From the NCBI RefSeq assembly GCF_017991995.1, contig NZ_JAGOPN010000014.1, positions 62,001 to 126,000 on the forward strand: a stretch of DNA of 64,000 nt, given 5' to 3'. Below the pieces are notes generated by a model. That model was not told where the DNA came from. It did not search any database and saw only the letters and a program-made list of their open reading frames with translations. The DNA comes from Pseudacidovorax sp. Lineage in GTDB: Bacteria; Pseudomonadota; Gammaproteobacteria; Burkholderiales; Burkholderiaceae_C. Shown here piece after piece: positions 56,370 through 64,000 of the stretch; position 1 is the stretch's first letter, and each line of letters begins with the position of its first letter. The translations under genes and the position numbers were made by a program.

Positions 56370-57352
56370 CGGCCGGCCGCGCCCTTCCAGCGGATACGGT
56401 CGGGCTGGTGCAGCACCTGGAAGTCCGCCGGCAGCTTGTCGAAGAGCTTGATCGAACTGGCGTTCTTGCCCAGCACCCGCGCAGCGCGCAGCGCCTGGGC
56501 CACGTCGTTGAGGGCCACTTCGGCGCCCCCGCGCAGGGCGGGCACGGCGCCGAGGATGGTGTCGGCATCGACCAAGGCGTCCTGGCGGCCCGAAGCCGTC
56601 TTGCGTGCGACGGCCGGCGCCTCGGCTGGTGGCGCCGCTTCGACCACGCGCTCGCCGCGGGTGCCGGCGCTGCGCGTCTTCCTGGCGGCAGGGGACGCAC
56701 TCGCCTTCTTCCTGGCGGGCGCCGCCGCTGGCGCGGGGGGCAGTGCCGGTGCGGGGGGCAGTGCCGGGGCCGGTGCGGGCGCCGACTCGGCAGCGGCGCG
56801 GCGCGACGTCTTCCTGGCCGCGGGCGCCTTCTTCGCCGCCACCTTGCGTGCGGCAGGCGGACGCGCCGACGTCGCCGCCGGGCCGGGTGCGGGCGCCGCG
56901 ATCGCCTCGCCGCCCTTGTGGACCAGGTCGATGAAATGGTCGTAGGCCGCCCGCGTCTCATCGCCCGTCTTGCCCTGCTGGCCGATGCCGCACACGCGGC
57001 AGCCCTTCTCGCGCAGGCGCAGCACCAGCGGGGCGAAGTCGGAGTCGGAGGACACCAGGTACACCACCTGCGGCCGCTCGGCGATGGCAAGGTCCAGCGC
57101 ATCCACCGCCAGCGCGATGTCGGTGCTGTTCTTGCCCGCCGCCAGGTTGACCAGCGGTCGCATGCCCAGGCGCTTGAACAGCCCCTGGTGGCGCAGTGCG
57201 ACCTCGGGGGTGCAGTAGGCGCGGCGCACGTGCAGGTGGCCATGCTCGGCCAGCACGCGGCGCACGGCCTGTTCCATCACGTCGGCCGACACGTTGTCGG
57301 CGTCGACCAGCAGCATCACCTTGCCGCCGGACAGCGGCGCCGTCGTGCTCAT
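56366..57352 (-). CDS. NYN-domain (PIN-like) RNase protein with histone-like linker and LOTUS-like C terminus
   Basis: A 328-residue protein. Residues about 10-145 form a NYN domain: LLVDADNVS with the first catalytic Asp, then [18 protein letters not shown] and [19 protein letters not shown] with further acidic residues. Such domains are metal-dependent RNases. A Lys/Ala/Pro-rich linker (about 150-250) resembles histone H1-like tails. The last 70 residues ([16 protein letters not shown] onward) look like an OST-HTH/LOTUS RNA-binding domain. The target RNA is unknown. It is coupled to pyrC upstream and to the DUF3025 gene downstream by ATGA overlaps. Confidence 0.8.
   Translation of the reverse strand: MSTTAPLSGGKVMLLVDADNVSADVMEQAVRRVLAEHGHLHVRRAYCTPEVALRHQGLFKRLGMRPLVNLAAGKNSTDIALAVDALDLAIAERPQVVYLVSSDSDFAPLVLRLREKGCRVCGIGQQGKTGDETRAAYDHFIDLVHKGGEAIAAPAPGPAATSARPPAARKVAAKKAPAARKTSRRAAAESAPAPAPALPPAPALPPAPAAAPARKKASASPAARKTRSAGTRGERVVEAAPPAEAPAVARKTASGRQDALVDADTILGAVPALRGGAEVALNDVAQALRAARVLGKNASSIKLFDKLPADFQVLHQPDRIRWKGAAGR
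56733..56768 (-). repeat. 18-bp tandem repeat coding for the Pro/Ala linker
   Basis: Two tandem copies of an 18-bp unit (17 of 18 identical) encode PAPALP-type hexapeptides in the linker of the NYN protein. Copy number may vary between strains. Confidence 0.6.
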
Positions 57353-58383
57353 GCCAGCCTCCAGCCGACCGTCTCGCCACCGCGCAGCGGCTTGAGGGTG
57401 GCCTCGCCGAAGGGCACCGTCTCGGGCAGCGTCCAGGCCTCGCGGCGCAGGGTGATGGTGCCGGTGTTGCGCGGCATGCCGTAGAAGTCGGGGCCGTGGA
57501 AGCTGGCGAAGCCTTCCAGCTTGTCCAGCGCGCCGGCGTTGTCGAAGGCCTCGGCATACAGCTCGATGGCCGACAGGGCCGTGTAGCAACCGGCGCAGCC
57601 GGTGGCGTGTTCCTTCAGGTGGGCCGGGTGCGGCGCGCTGTCGGTGCCCAGGAAGAAGCGCGGGCTGCCGCTGGTAGCGGCCTGCACCAGCGCCTGGCGG
57701 TGCTCCTCGCGCTTGAGCACCGGCAGGCAGTAGTAATGCGGCCGGATGCCGCCGGTGAAGATGGCGTTGCGGTTGTAGAGCAGGTGGTGCGCCGTGATGG
57801 TGGCGGCCGTGTGTTCGCCGCCTTCGTCGCGCACGTAGTGCGCGCCCTCGCGCGTGGTCAGGTGCTCGAAGACGATGCGCAGTTCCGGGAAGTCGGCGCG
57901 CAGCGGGCGCAGCACGCGGTCGATGAAGACGGCCTCGCGGTCGAACAGGTCGATGGCCGGATCGGTCACCTCGCCGTGCACCAGCAGCAGCAGGCCATGC
58001 TTCTGCATGGCGTCGAGCGTGGCGTAGGTCTTGCGGATGTCGGTGACGCCGGCATCGCTGTTGGTGGTGGCGCCGGCCGGGTAGAGCTTGAGGGCGCGCA
58101 CGCCGGCGGCGGCGGCACGGGCGATTTCCTCGGGCGGCAGCCTGTCGGTGAGGTAGAGCGACATCACCGGCTCGAAGCGCTCGCCCTCGGGCACGGCAGC
58201 CAGGATGCGGTCGCGGTAGGCCAGGGCCTGCTCGGCGGTGGTCACCGGCGGACGCAGGTTGGGCATGATCAGCGCGCGGCCCATCTGGCGCGCGGTGTGC
58301 GGCACCACGTCGCGCAGGGCGGCGCCGTCGCGCACGTGCAGGTGCCAGTCATCGGGTCGGGTGATCGTGAGGGTGTCGGTCAT
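57349..58383 (-). CDS. pyrC: dihydroorotase
   Basis: PyrC closes carbamoyl aspartate to dihydroorotate in pyrimidine synthesis. The 344-residue class II enzyme shows [10 protein letters not shown] (metal His pair, about residues 11-20), [13 protein letters not shown] (carbamylated Lys), LLVHGE, FEHLTT, and [10 protein letters not shown] with the catalytic Asp. GACAAT lies 8 nt before the ATG. It leads a four-gene coupled operon with the NYN protein, the DUF3025 protein and htpX. Length is normal. Confidence 0.96.
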   Translation of the reverse strand: MTDTLTITRPDDWHLHVRDGAALRDVVPHTARQMGRALIMPNLRPPVTTAEQALAYRDRILAAVPEGERFEPVMSLYLTDRLPPEEIARAAAAGVRALKLYPAGATTNSDAGVTDIRKTYATLDAMQKHGLLLLVHGEVTDPAIDLFDREAVFIDRVLRPLRADFPELRIVFEHLTTREGAHYVRDEGGEHTAATITAHHLLYNRNAIFTGGIRPHYYCLPVLKREEHRQALVQAATSGSPRFFLGTDSAPHPAHLKEHATGCAGCYTALSAIELYAEAFDNAGALDKLEGFASFHGPDFYGMPRNTGTITLRREAWTLPETVPFGEATLKPLRGGETVGWRLA

Positions 58384-58391
58384 GGCGCGGG

Positions 58392-58397
58392 ATTGTC
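58392..58397 (-). promoter_or_regulatory. -10-like hexamer before pyrC
   Basis: GACAAT on the minus strand, 8 nt before the pyrC ATG. It follows the recurrent arrangement seen elsewhere in the window. Confidence 0.4.
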
Positions 58398-58436
58398 CCA
58401 TCGGCCCCGGCATGGGCCTTGCCTCGCGCAGAATCG

Positions 58437-59282
58437 ATGGTCTCTTCCCGCCCAACTCCGATGGCCCCGCCCGCCCGACGCCCACGCATCCCCACCGCTG
58501 CCGCACCGGCCGCCGATGCGGCCGACCCGCTCTACAACCAGTCGCTGGAAAAGGGCCTGGCAGTGCTGCGCAGCTTCGACGCCGCGCACCGCACCATGAC
58601 GCTGGCCGAGATCGCCGAGCGCACGGGCATGACCCGCGCCTCGGCGCAGCGCACGGTGCACACGCTGCAGGTATTGGGCTACGTGGGCAAGGACGGCCAG
58701 ACGCGGCGCTTCCGCCTGCTGGCGCGCAGCATGGACATCGGCTTCAACTACGTGGCCAGCCATCCGCTGGTGCAGGCGGCCAACCCCTACTTGGCGCAGT
58801 TGGCCAGCGCGAGTGGCGAGACGGCCAGCCTCACCGAACCGCTGGACTTCGACATGCTCTATGTGGCGCAGCGCATGACCACGCAGTTCATCCCGGTGCT
58901 GACGCCGGTGGGCATGCGCATTCCCATGTACTGCACCAGCAGCGGCCGCGCCTGGATGAGCTGCCTGCCCGACGATCAGGTGCGCGCGCTGCTGCAGGGC
59001 TCCACGCGCGTGGCACGCACGCCCGCCACGCTGACCGGCATCGCCGCCATCCAGGCGCGCGTCGCGGCCTGCCGCAAGCTGGGCTACGCGACCAACGACG
59101 AGGAACTCTTCCTCGGCGACATGGGCATCGCCGCGCCCATCGTGGACCGGCGCGGCCGGCCGCATGGGGCGGTGCATGTGTCGCCGCCCACCAGCCGCTG
59201 GACGCTGGAGGCGGCGCAGAAGAAGCTGGCGCCGATGGTGATCGAGTGCGCGCGCGCCATCGCGAGCGCGCTGCCGCACTGA
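58437..59282 (+). CDS. IclR-family transcriptional regulator
   Basis: A 281-residue regulator. A Pro/Ala-rich N terminus (about 30 residues) is followed by the winged helix (about 38-100; [20 protein letters not shown] and [20 protein letters not shown]). The effector domain has [10 protein letters not shown] and [20 protein letters not shown], a Cys-containing pocket common in PcaR/PobR-type members. The start is uncertain: an ATG eight codons later and a TTG six codons earlier are possible. It lies just upstream of a peptide-type ABC importer with a perfect palindrome between, so it probably regulates that operon. Confidence 0.88.
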   Translation: MVSSRPTPMAPPARRPRIPTAAAPAADAADPLYNQSLEKGLAVLRSFDAAHRTMTLAEIAERTGMTRASAQRTVHTLQVLGYVGKDGQTRRFRLLARSMDIGFNYVASHPLVQAANPYLAQLASASGETASLTEPLDFDMLYVAQRMTTQFIPVLTPVGMRIPMYCTSSGRAWMSCLPDDQVRALLQGSTRVARTPATLTGIAAIQARVAACRKLGYATNDEELFLGDMGIAAPIVDRRGRPHGAVHVSPPTSRWTLEAAQKKLAPMVIECARAIASALPH

Positions 59283-59349
59283 CCCTCCCGCACCACGCCC
59301 GCCCACCACGCACCCGCCGAGGTGCGGCCATGCACCGCAACGACGAAAC

Positions 59350-59366
59350 GTATCGACTATCGATAC
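59350..59366. promoter_or_regulatory. candidate IclR operator and ABC operon promoter
   Basis: A perfect palindrome GTATCGA-CTA-TCGATAC overlaps a possible plus-strand -35 (TCGACT, 59353-59358). A -10-like TATTAC follows 17 nt downstream. A second short palindrome AATAGCTATT overlaps that -10. The position between the IclR gene and the ABC importer suggests operator control. Confidence 0.55.
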
Positions 59367-59446
59367 AAAAATAGCTATTACCGATTCACGCAGGCAGGCA
59401 CGCGCTTTGCAATGCAGAGGCATCTCTCAACCTTCGAGGCCGCTCC

Positions 59447-61117
59447 ATGCCCTGCCCCGCCCGTCCGTCCTTCCGTGTCTCCGCACTGCGCGCCAGCGCG
59501 CTGGCCGCCACCCTTGCCCTGAGTCTGGGCACCGCACACGCGCAGGAGAAGGTGCTGCGCATCGCCATGACCGCCGCCGACATCCCGCGCACCTCGGGCC
59601 AGCCCGATCAGGGCTACGAAGGCAACCGCTTCACCGGCATCCCGATGTACGACAGCCTCACGCAGTGGGACCTGAGCTCGGCCACCAAGCCCAGCGTGGT
59701 GATCCCCGACCTGGCGGTGTCGTGGGCGGTCGACGCCAAGGACAAGACCAAGTGGCTCTTCAAGCTGCGCCCCGGCGTCAAGTTCCATGACGGCACGCCC
59801 TTCAACGCCGACGCCGTGGTGTGGAACGTGGGCAAGGTGCTCGACAAGGCCGCACCGCAGTACGACCCGGCCCAGATCGGCGTGACGGCCTCGCGCATGC
59901 CCACGCTGCGCACCGCCCGCAAGGTCGACGACCTGACGGTGGAGCTGACCACCAGCGAGCCCGACTCTTTCCTGCCGATCAACCTCACCAACCTGTTCAT
60001 GGCCTCGCCGGCCCACTGGCAGAAGAAGTTCGACGCCGTGCCGGCCAGCGTGACCGACAAGGCCGAGCGCGCCAAGCAGGCCTGGACCGCCTTCGCCGCC
60101 GACCCCTCGGGCACCGGCCCCTTCAAGGCCTCGAAGTTCGTGCCGCGCGAGCGTCTGGAGATGGTGAAGAACCCCGAGTACTGGGACGCCGCCCGCCGCC
60201 CGCAGATCGACCGCGTGGTGCTGCTGCCGCTGCCCGAGGCCAACTCGCGCACCGCCGCCCTGCTGTCGGGCCAAGTGGACTGGATCGAGGCGCCCGCGCC
60301 CGATGCGCTGGCCACCATCAAGCAGCGCGGCTTCAAGGTGTATTCCAACCTGCAGCCGCACCTGTGGCCCTGGCAGTTCTCGCTGCTGCCCGATTCGCCC
60401 TTCAAGGACCTGAAGGTGCGCCAGGCCGCCAACCTGTGCCTCAACCGCGCCGCGCTCAAGGAGCTGCTGGGCGGCATGATGGTCGAAGCCACCGGCATCG
60501 CAGAGCCGGGCGATCCGTGGCGTGGCCACCCCACCTTCCAGATCAAGTACGACGTGGCCGCCGGCCAGAAGCTGATGCAGCAGGCCGGCTACTCGGCCGC
60601 CAAGCCGGCCAAGGTCAAGGTGCAGACCTCGGCCTCGGGCTCGGGCCAGATGCAGCCGCTGCCCATGAACGAGTTCATCCAGCAGAGCCTGAAGGACTGC
60701 TGGTTCGACGTCGACTTCGACGTGGTGGAGTGGAACACCCTGTTCTCCGGCTGGCGCCTGGGCGCCAAGGACCCCGGCGCGCATGGCGCCCATGCCACCA
60801 ACGTGAGCGCCGCCACCATGGACCCCTTCTTCGCCATGGTGCGCTTCGTCAGCACCAAGGCCCAGCCGCCGGTCGCGCAGAACTGGGGCTACTACAGCGA
60901 CCCCAAGACCGACGCCCTGGTCGAGAAGGCCCGCACCAGCTTCGCCGACAAGTCGCGCGACGCCGCCCTGGCCGAGCTGCATGCCCGCGTGGTGGACGAG
61001 GCGCCCTTCCTCTTCGTCGCGCACGACGTGGGCCCGCGTGCCATTTCGCCCAAGGTGCAGAACGTCGTGCAGCCCAAGAGCTGGTTCATCGACATCGCGA
61101 CCATGAAGATGCAGTGA
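59447..61117 (+). CDS. ABC transporter substrate-binding protein (family 5, peptide/opine type)
   Basis: A 556-residue periplasmic binding protein. The signal peptide (about residues 1-32, ending TAHA) is followed by EKVLRIAMTAADIPRT. Family blocks such as LRPGVKFHDGTPFNADAVVWNV (about 100-121) and SGTGPFKASKFVPRERLEMV occur in the right order. Ligands of the family are di- or oligopeptides, nickel, opines or glutathione; none is shown by the sequence. The permease genes follow. It is the first gene of the importer, 80 nt after the palindrome. Confidence 0.92.
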   Translation: MPCPARPSFRVSALRASALAATLALSLGTAHAQEKVLRIAMTAADIPRTSGQPDQGYEGNRFTGIPMYDSLTQWDLSSATKPSVVIPDLAVSWAVDAKDKTKWLFKLRPGVKFHDGTPFNADAVVWNVGKVLDKAAPQYDPAQIGVTASRMPTLRTARKVDDLTVELTTSEPDSFLPINLTNLFMASPAHWQKKFDAVPASVTDKAERAKQAWTAFAADPSGTGPFKASKFVPRERLEMVKNPEYWDAARRPQIDRVVLLPLPEANSRTAALLSGQVDWIEAPAPDALATIKQRGFKVYSNLQPHLWPWQFSLLPDSPFKDLKVRQAANLCLNRAALKELLGGMMVEATGIAEPGDPWRGHPTFQIKYDVAAGQKLMQQAGYSAAKPAKVKVQTSASGSGQMQPLPMNEFIQQSLKDCWFDVDFDVVEWNTLFSGWRLGAKDPGAHGAHATNVSAATMDPFFAMVRFVSTKAQPPVAQNWGYYSDPKTDALVEKARTSFADKSRDAALAELHARVVDEAPFLFVAHDVGPRAISPKVQNVVQPKSWFIDIATMKMQ

Positions 61118-61160
61118 CGGCCCGCAGCCGCTTCACCGAGACGGCCTGAACGACCCCGCC

Positions 61161-62114
61161 ATGCTCGCCTACCTGCTCCGACGCATCCTCTACACCGTGC
61201 CCATCATGCTGGGCGTGACGCTGGTGTGCTTTGCCCTGGTGCACATCGCACCGGGCGATCCGCTGGTGTCGGTGCTGCCGGCCGATGCCTCGGCCGAACT
61301 GCAGACCCAACTGCGCTCGGTCTATGGCTTCGACCGGCCGCTGCCGGAGCAGTTCGTGCGCTGGGTATGGCGGGCGCTGCACGGCGACCTGGGGCTGTCC
61401 ATCGGCACCAGCCGGCCGGTGGCAGGCGAGGTGATGCGCGCTGTCGTCAACACACTGCGGCTGGCAGTGCTGGCCACGGCCATCGGCTTCGTGCTTGGGT
61501 CGCTGTTCGGCTTCGTGGCGGGTTACTTCCGCAACTCCGTCATCGACCGTCTGGCCTCGCTGCTCTCGGTGCTGGGCGTGAGCACGCCGCACTACTGGCT
61601 GGGCATGGTGATGGTGATCGTGTTCTCGTCGCAGCTGATGTGGCTGCCCGCGACCGGTGCCGGCCCGGGCGGCTCCGGCGAGTGGGCCTGGGACTGGGCC
61701 CATGTGCAGTTCATGCTGCTGCCGGCGCTGACCATGTCGGTCATTCCCATGGGCATCATCGCCCGCACGGTGCGGGCGCTGGTGGCCGAGCTGCTGGCGC
61801 AGGAATTCATCGTCGGCCTCAAGGCCAAGGGGCTCACACAGTTCGGCGTCTTTCGCCACGTGGTCAAGAACGCGGCGCCCACCGCCCTGGCGGTGATGGG
61901 CCTCCAACTGGGCTACCTACTCGGCGGCTCGATCCTGATCGAGACGGTGTTCTCCTGGCCCGGCACGGGCTTCCTGCTCAACACCGCCATCTTCCAGCGC
62001 GACCTGCCGCTGCTGCAGGGCACGATCCTGGTGCTGGCGCTGTTCTTCGTGCTGCTCAACCTGGCGGTGGACGTGCTGCAGACGCTGCTCGACCCGCGCA
62101 TCGCCCGGAGCTGA
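61161..62114 (+). CDS. ABC transporter permease, DppB type
   Basis: A 317-residue membrane protein with six helices. It starts LAYLLRRILYTVPIMLGV, and the typical N-terminal periplasmic region HIAPGDPLVSVLP of DppB-like permeases is seen. The EAA-type cytoplasmic loop (EFIVGLKAKGLTQFGVFRHVVKNA, about residues 215-238) contacts the ATPase. It pairs with the next permease, 3 nt downstream. Confidence 0.93.
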   Translation: MLAYLLRRILYTVPIMLGVTLVCFALVHIAPGDPLVSVLPADASAELQTQLRSVYGFDRPLPEQFVRWVWRALHGDLGLSIGTSRPVAGEVMRAVVNTLRLAVLATAIGFVLGSLFGFVAGYFRNSVIDRLASLLSVLGVSTPHYWLGMVMVIVFSSQLMWLPATGAGPGGSGEWAWDWAHVQFMLLPALTMSVIPMGIIARTVRALVAELLAQEFIVGLKAKGLTQFGVFRHVVKNAAPTALAVMGLQLGYLLGGSILIETVFSWPGTGFLLNTAIFQRDLPLLQGTILVLALFFVLLNLAVDVLQTLLDPRIARS

Positions 62115-62117
62115 TCG

Positions 62118-63011
62118 ATGTCCGCCGTTCTTTCATCTCCCGCCGACGTTCAGCCGCTGCCGGCGCAGCGCACGCGCGGCTACTGGGCCTCGGTGGGCGC
62201 GCGCTTCGTGCGCGACCCCGTGGCCATGGTCGCCGCCGTGGTGGTGCTGCTGCTGGTGCTGATGGCCATCTTCGGTACCTGGCTGGCGCCGGCCGATCCC
62301 TACCAGTCCTCGATGTTCAAGCGCCTCAAGCCGGTGGGCACGCCCGGCCTGCCGCTGGGCAGCGACGAACTGGGCCGCGACCTGCTGTCGCGCCTGGTCG
62401 TGGGCGCGCGGCTGTCGCTGTTCATGGGCATCGCGCCGGTGCTGTGCGCCTTCGTGGTCGGCTCGGGCATCGGCATCCTCGCCGGCTATGCGGGCGGTCT
62501 GGTCAACACGGCCATCATGCGCACCATCGACGTCTTCTATGCCTTTCCGTCGGTGCTGCTGGCCATCGCGCTGTCGGGCACGCTGGGCGCAGGCATCACC
62601 AACTCGCTGATCTCGCTGACCATCGTGTTCATCCCGCAGATCGCGCGGGTGGCGGAGTCGGTGACCACGCAGGTGCGCGGGCGCGACTACGTGGAGGCGG
62701 CGCGCGCCTCGGGCGCCAGCGGCTTCACCATCGTGCGGGTGCATGTGCTGGGCAATGTGCTCGGGCCCATCTTCGTGTACGCCACGAGCCTGGTGGCGGT
62801 GTCGATGATCCTGGCCTCGGGCCTGTCCTTCCTGGGCCTGGGCGTGAAGCCGCCGGAGCCCGAATGGGGCCTGATGCTCAACACGCTGCGCACCGCCATC
62901 TACACGCAGCCGCTGGTGGCGGCGTTGCCGGGCGTGATGATCTTCATCACCTCCATCGCCTTCAACCTCCTTTCCGACGGGCTGCGCTCCGCCATGGACA
63001 ACAAGGCATGA
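62118..63011 (+). CDS. ABC transporter permease, DppC type
   Basis: A 297-residue permease with about six helices. The N-terminal cytoplasmic region is followed by [23 protein letters not shown]-like sequence ([20 protein letters not shown]), the DppC signature. The ATPase-contacting loop [23 protein letters not shown] lies at about residues 190-212. It overlaps the ATPase gene by 4 nt. Confidence 0.92.
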   Translation: MSAVLSSPADVQPLPAQRTRGYWASVGARFVRDPVAMVAAVVVLLLVLMAIFGTWLAPADPYQSSMFKRLKPVGTPGLPLGSDELGRDLLSRLVVGARLSLFMGIAPVLCAFVVGSGIGILAGYAGGLVNTAIMRTIDVFYAFPSVLLAIALSGTLGAGITNSLISLTIVFIPQIARVAESVTTQVRGRDYVEAARASGASGFTIVRVHVLGNVLGPIFVYATSLVAVSMILASGLSFLGLGVKPPEPEWGLMLNTLRTAIYTQPLVAALPGVMIFITSIAFNLLSDGLRSAMDNKA

Positions 63012-64000
63012 CGATGCACGACGACGACGTCGGCGGCCCGGCGCAGCCGCTGCTCACCATCCGCGGGCTGCAGAAGCACTTCCCGCTCAAGAAGGACCTG
63101 CTGGGCCGCGCGGGTGGCGTGGTGCGCGCGGTGGACGGCGTGGACTTCGAGGTGCTCAAGGGCGAGACGCTTGGCGTGGTGGGCGAATCCGGCTGCGGCA
63201 AGAGCACCACGGCCCGGCTGCTGATGCACCTGATCGCGCCGACGGCCGGCGAGGTGGTGTTCGACGGCCGCGTGGTCGGCTCGCGCGACCTGCCGCTCAA
63301 GGACTTCCGGCGCCAGGTGCAGATGGTGTTCCAGGACAGCTATGCCTCGCTCAACCCGCGGCTGACCATCGAGGACTCGATCGCCTTCGGCCCGCAGGTG
63401 CACGGCGTGCGCCGGCGCGAGGCGGTGGAGCGCGCCCGCGACCTGCTGGCGCGCGTGGGCCTGGAGCCCTCGCGCTTTGCCGAGCGCTGGCCGCACGAGC
63501 TCTCGGGCGGGCAGCGCCAGCGGGTCAACATCGCCCGCGCCCTGGCGCTCCAGCCGCGGCTGGTGATCCTGGACGAGGCCGTCTCGGCGCTGGACAAGTC
63601 GGTGGAGGCGCAGGTCATCAACCTGCTGCAGCAGCTCAAGGCCGAGTTCGGCCTGACCTATGTCTTCATCAGCCACGACCTGCATGTGGTGCGCTACATG
63701 AGCGACCGGGTGATGGTGATGTACCTGGGACAGGTGGCGGAGGTCGGTCCGGCCGATGCGCTCTACGACGAGCCGGCGCACCCGTACACGCAGGCGCTGC
63801 TGTCCTCCATGCCCTCTATGGACCCGGACCGCCGCACCGAAGAGGCGCCACTGGCCGGCGACCCGCCCAATCCCATCGACCCACCCTCGGGCTGCCGCTT
63901 CCATCCGCGCTGCGCCCATGCCGCGCCCGTGTGCAGCCAGCGTGCGCCGGTACTGCTGCCGGTCGCGCCGCTGCGCGTGGCGCGCTGCCTGGTGCACGAG
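63008..64000 (+). CDS. ABC transporter ATP-binding protein, OppF/DppF type (cut by window edge)
   Basis: The first 331 residues of an oligopeptide-type ATPase. Walker [15 protein letters not shown] (about residues 60-73), the Q loop [14 protein letters not shown], the ABC signature [15 protein letters not shown], Walker [13 protein letters not shown] and the H loop ISHDLHVV are intact. The C-terminal [12 protein letters not shown] and the cysteine pair in [11 protein letters not shown] are typical of the peptide-type ATPase tail with its iron-sulfur-like motif. The start overlaps the DppC stop as ATGA. No DppD-type partner precedes it, so the partner, if any, lies beyond the window. Confidence 0.92.
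   Translation, partial: MTMHDDDVGGPAQPLLTIRGLQKHFPLKKDLLGRAGGVVRAVDGVDFEVLKGETLGVVGESGCGKSTTARLLMHLIAPTAGEVVFDGRVVGSRDLPLKDFRRQVQMVFQDSYASLNPRLTIEDSIAFGPQVHGVRRREAVERARDLLARVGLEPSRFAERWPHELSGGQRQRVNIARALALQPRLVILDEAVSALDKSVEAQVINLLQQLKAEFGLTYVFISHDLHVVRYMSDRVMVMYLGQVAEVGPADALYDEPAHPYTQALLSSMPSMDPDRRTEEAPLAGDPPNPIDPPSGCRFHPRCAHAAPVCSQRAPVLLPVAPLRVARCLVHE

Overview
The window is one continuous piece of a high-GC betaproteobacterial chromosome. Gene order and protein types point to Burkholderiales, most likely the Comamonadaceae (a Variovorax/Acidovorax-like lineage). Supporting signs are the complete division and cell wall (dcw) cluster, a cysteine-poor DksA next to a COG0523 GTPase, a Bug-type tricarboxylate binding protein, a VUT transporter, and the conserved chain RNase II - TonB - aroE - mtgA. 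I see no phage, insertion sequence, CRISPR array or tRNA. Both ends are cut: aroG (DAHP synthase) on the left and an oligopeptide-type ABC ATPase on the right.

Layout. (1) 1-3590, minus strand: aroG behind an aromatic-rich leader peptide and an attenuator hairpin, then tldD and rodA. (2) 3632-11184, plus: an esterase, an RNase II-family enzyme, a TonB-like protein, aroE, mtgA, an acyltransferase, a CdsA-like cytidylyltransferase and ruvC. (3) 11283-14388: a LysR regulator divergent from a Bug binding protein and maleylacetate reductase. (4) 14420-33614, minus: a 58-residue membrane protein, lpxC, a run of hairpins, and the dcw cluster, transcribed mraZ-rsmH-ftsL-ftsI-murE-murF-mraY-murD-ftsW-murG-murC-ddlB-ftsQ-ftsA-ftsZ. 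Most junctions are overlaps of 4 nt or less. (5) 33889-45938, minus: hslVU, a STAS-like protein, dksA, a zinc-type GTPase, an RlmI-like methyltransferase, a DUF2306 protein, xerC, a DUF218 protein, a DUF484 protein, dapF and an amidohydrolase. (6) 46086-48577, plus: a Nudix-metallo-beta-lactamase fusion and a degenerate pseudouridine synthase. (7) 48640-48961, minus: RNase P RNA with its terminator. (8) 49083-54463: cysK, a secreted unknown protein (minus), a FAD dehydrogenase, a VUT transporter and a ProQ-domain protein. (9) 54575-58383, minus: an operon pyrC-NYN-DUF3025-htpX. (10) 58437-64000, plus: an IclR regulator and a peptide-type ABC importer behind a perfect palindrome.

How the genes work together. 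The dcw cluster plus lpxC, rodA, mtgA and ddlB make lipid II precursors, polymerise peptidoglycan, build the divisome and commit lipid A synthesis. plsC and the CdsA-like protein supply phospholipid precursors. aroG, aroE, dapF, cysK and pyrC feed amino acid, peptidoglycan and pyrimidine supply. hslVU, htpX and tldD are proteolytic quality control.

The most notable observations are the apparent attenuation control of aroG by a peptide with seven aromatic codons in a stretch of eight; a recurring -10-like hexamer 6-10 nt before start codons, suggesting widespread leaderless or near-leaderless transcripts; a string of perfect hairpins between ftsZ and lpxC; MraZ-type boxes in front of mraZ; and several proteins that have lost or gained parts (DksA, MurD, the S4/pseudouridine synthase-like protein, the Nudix-MBL fusion).
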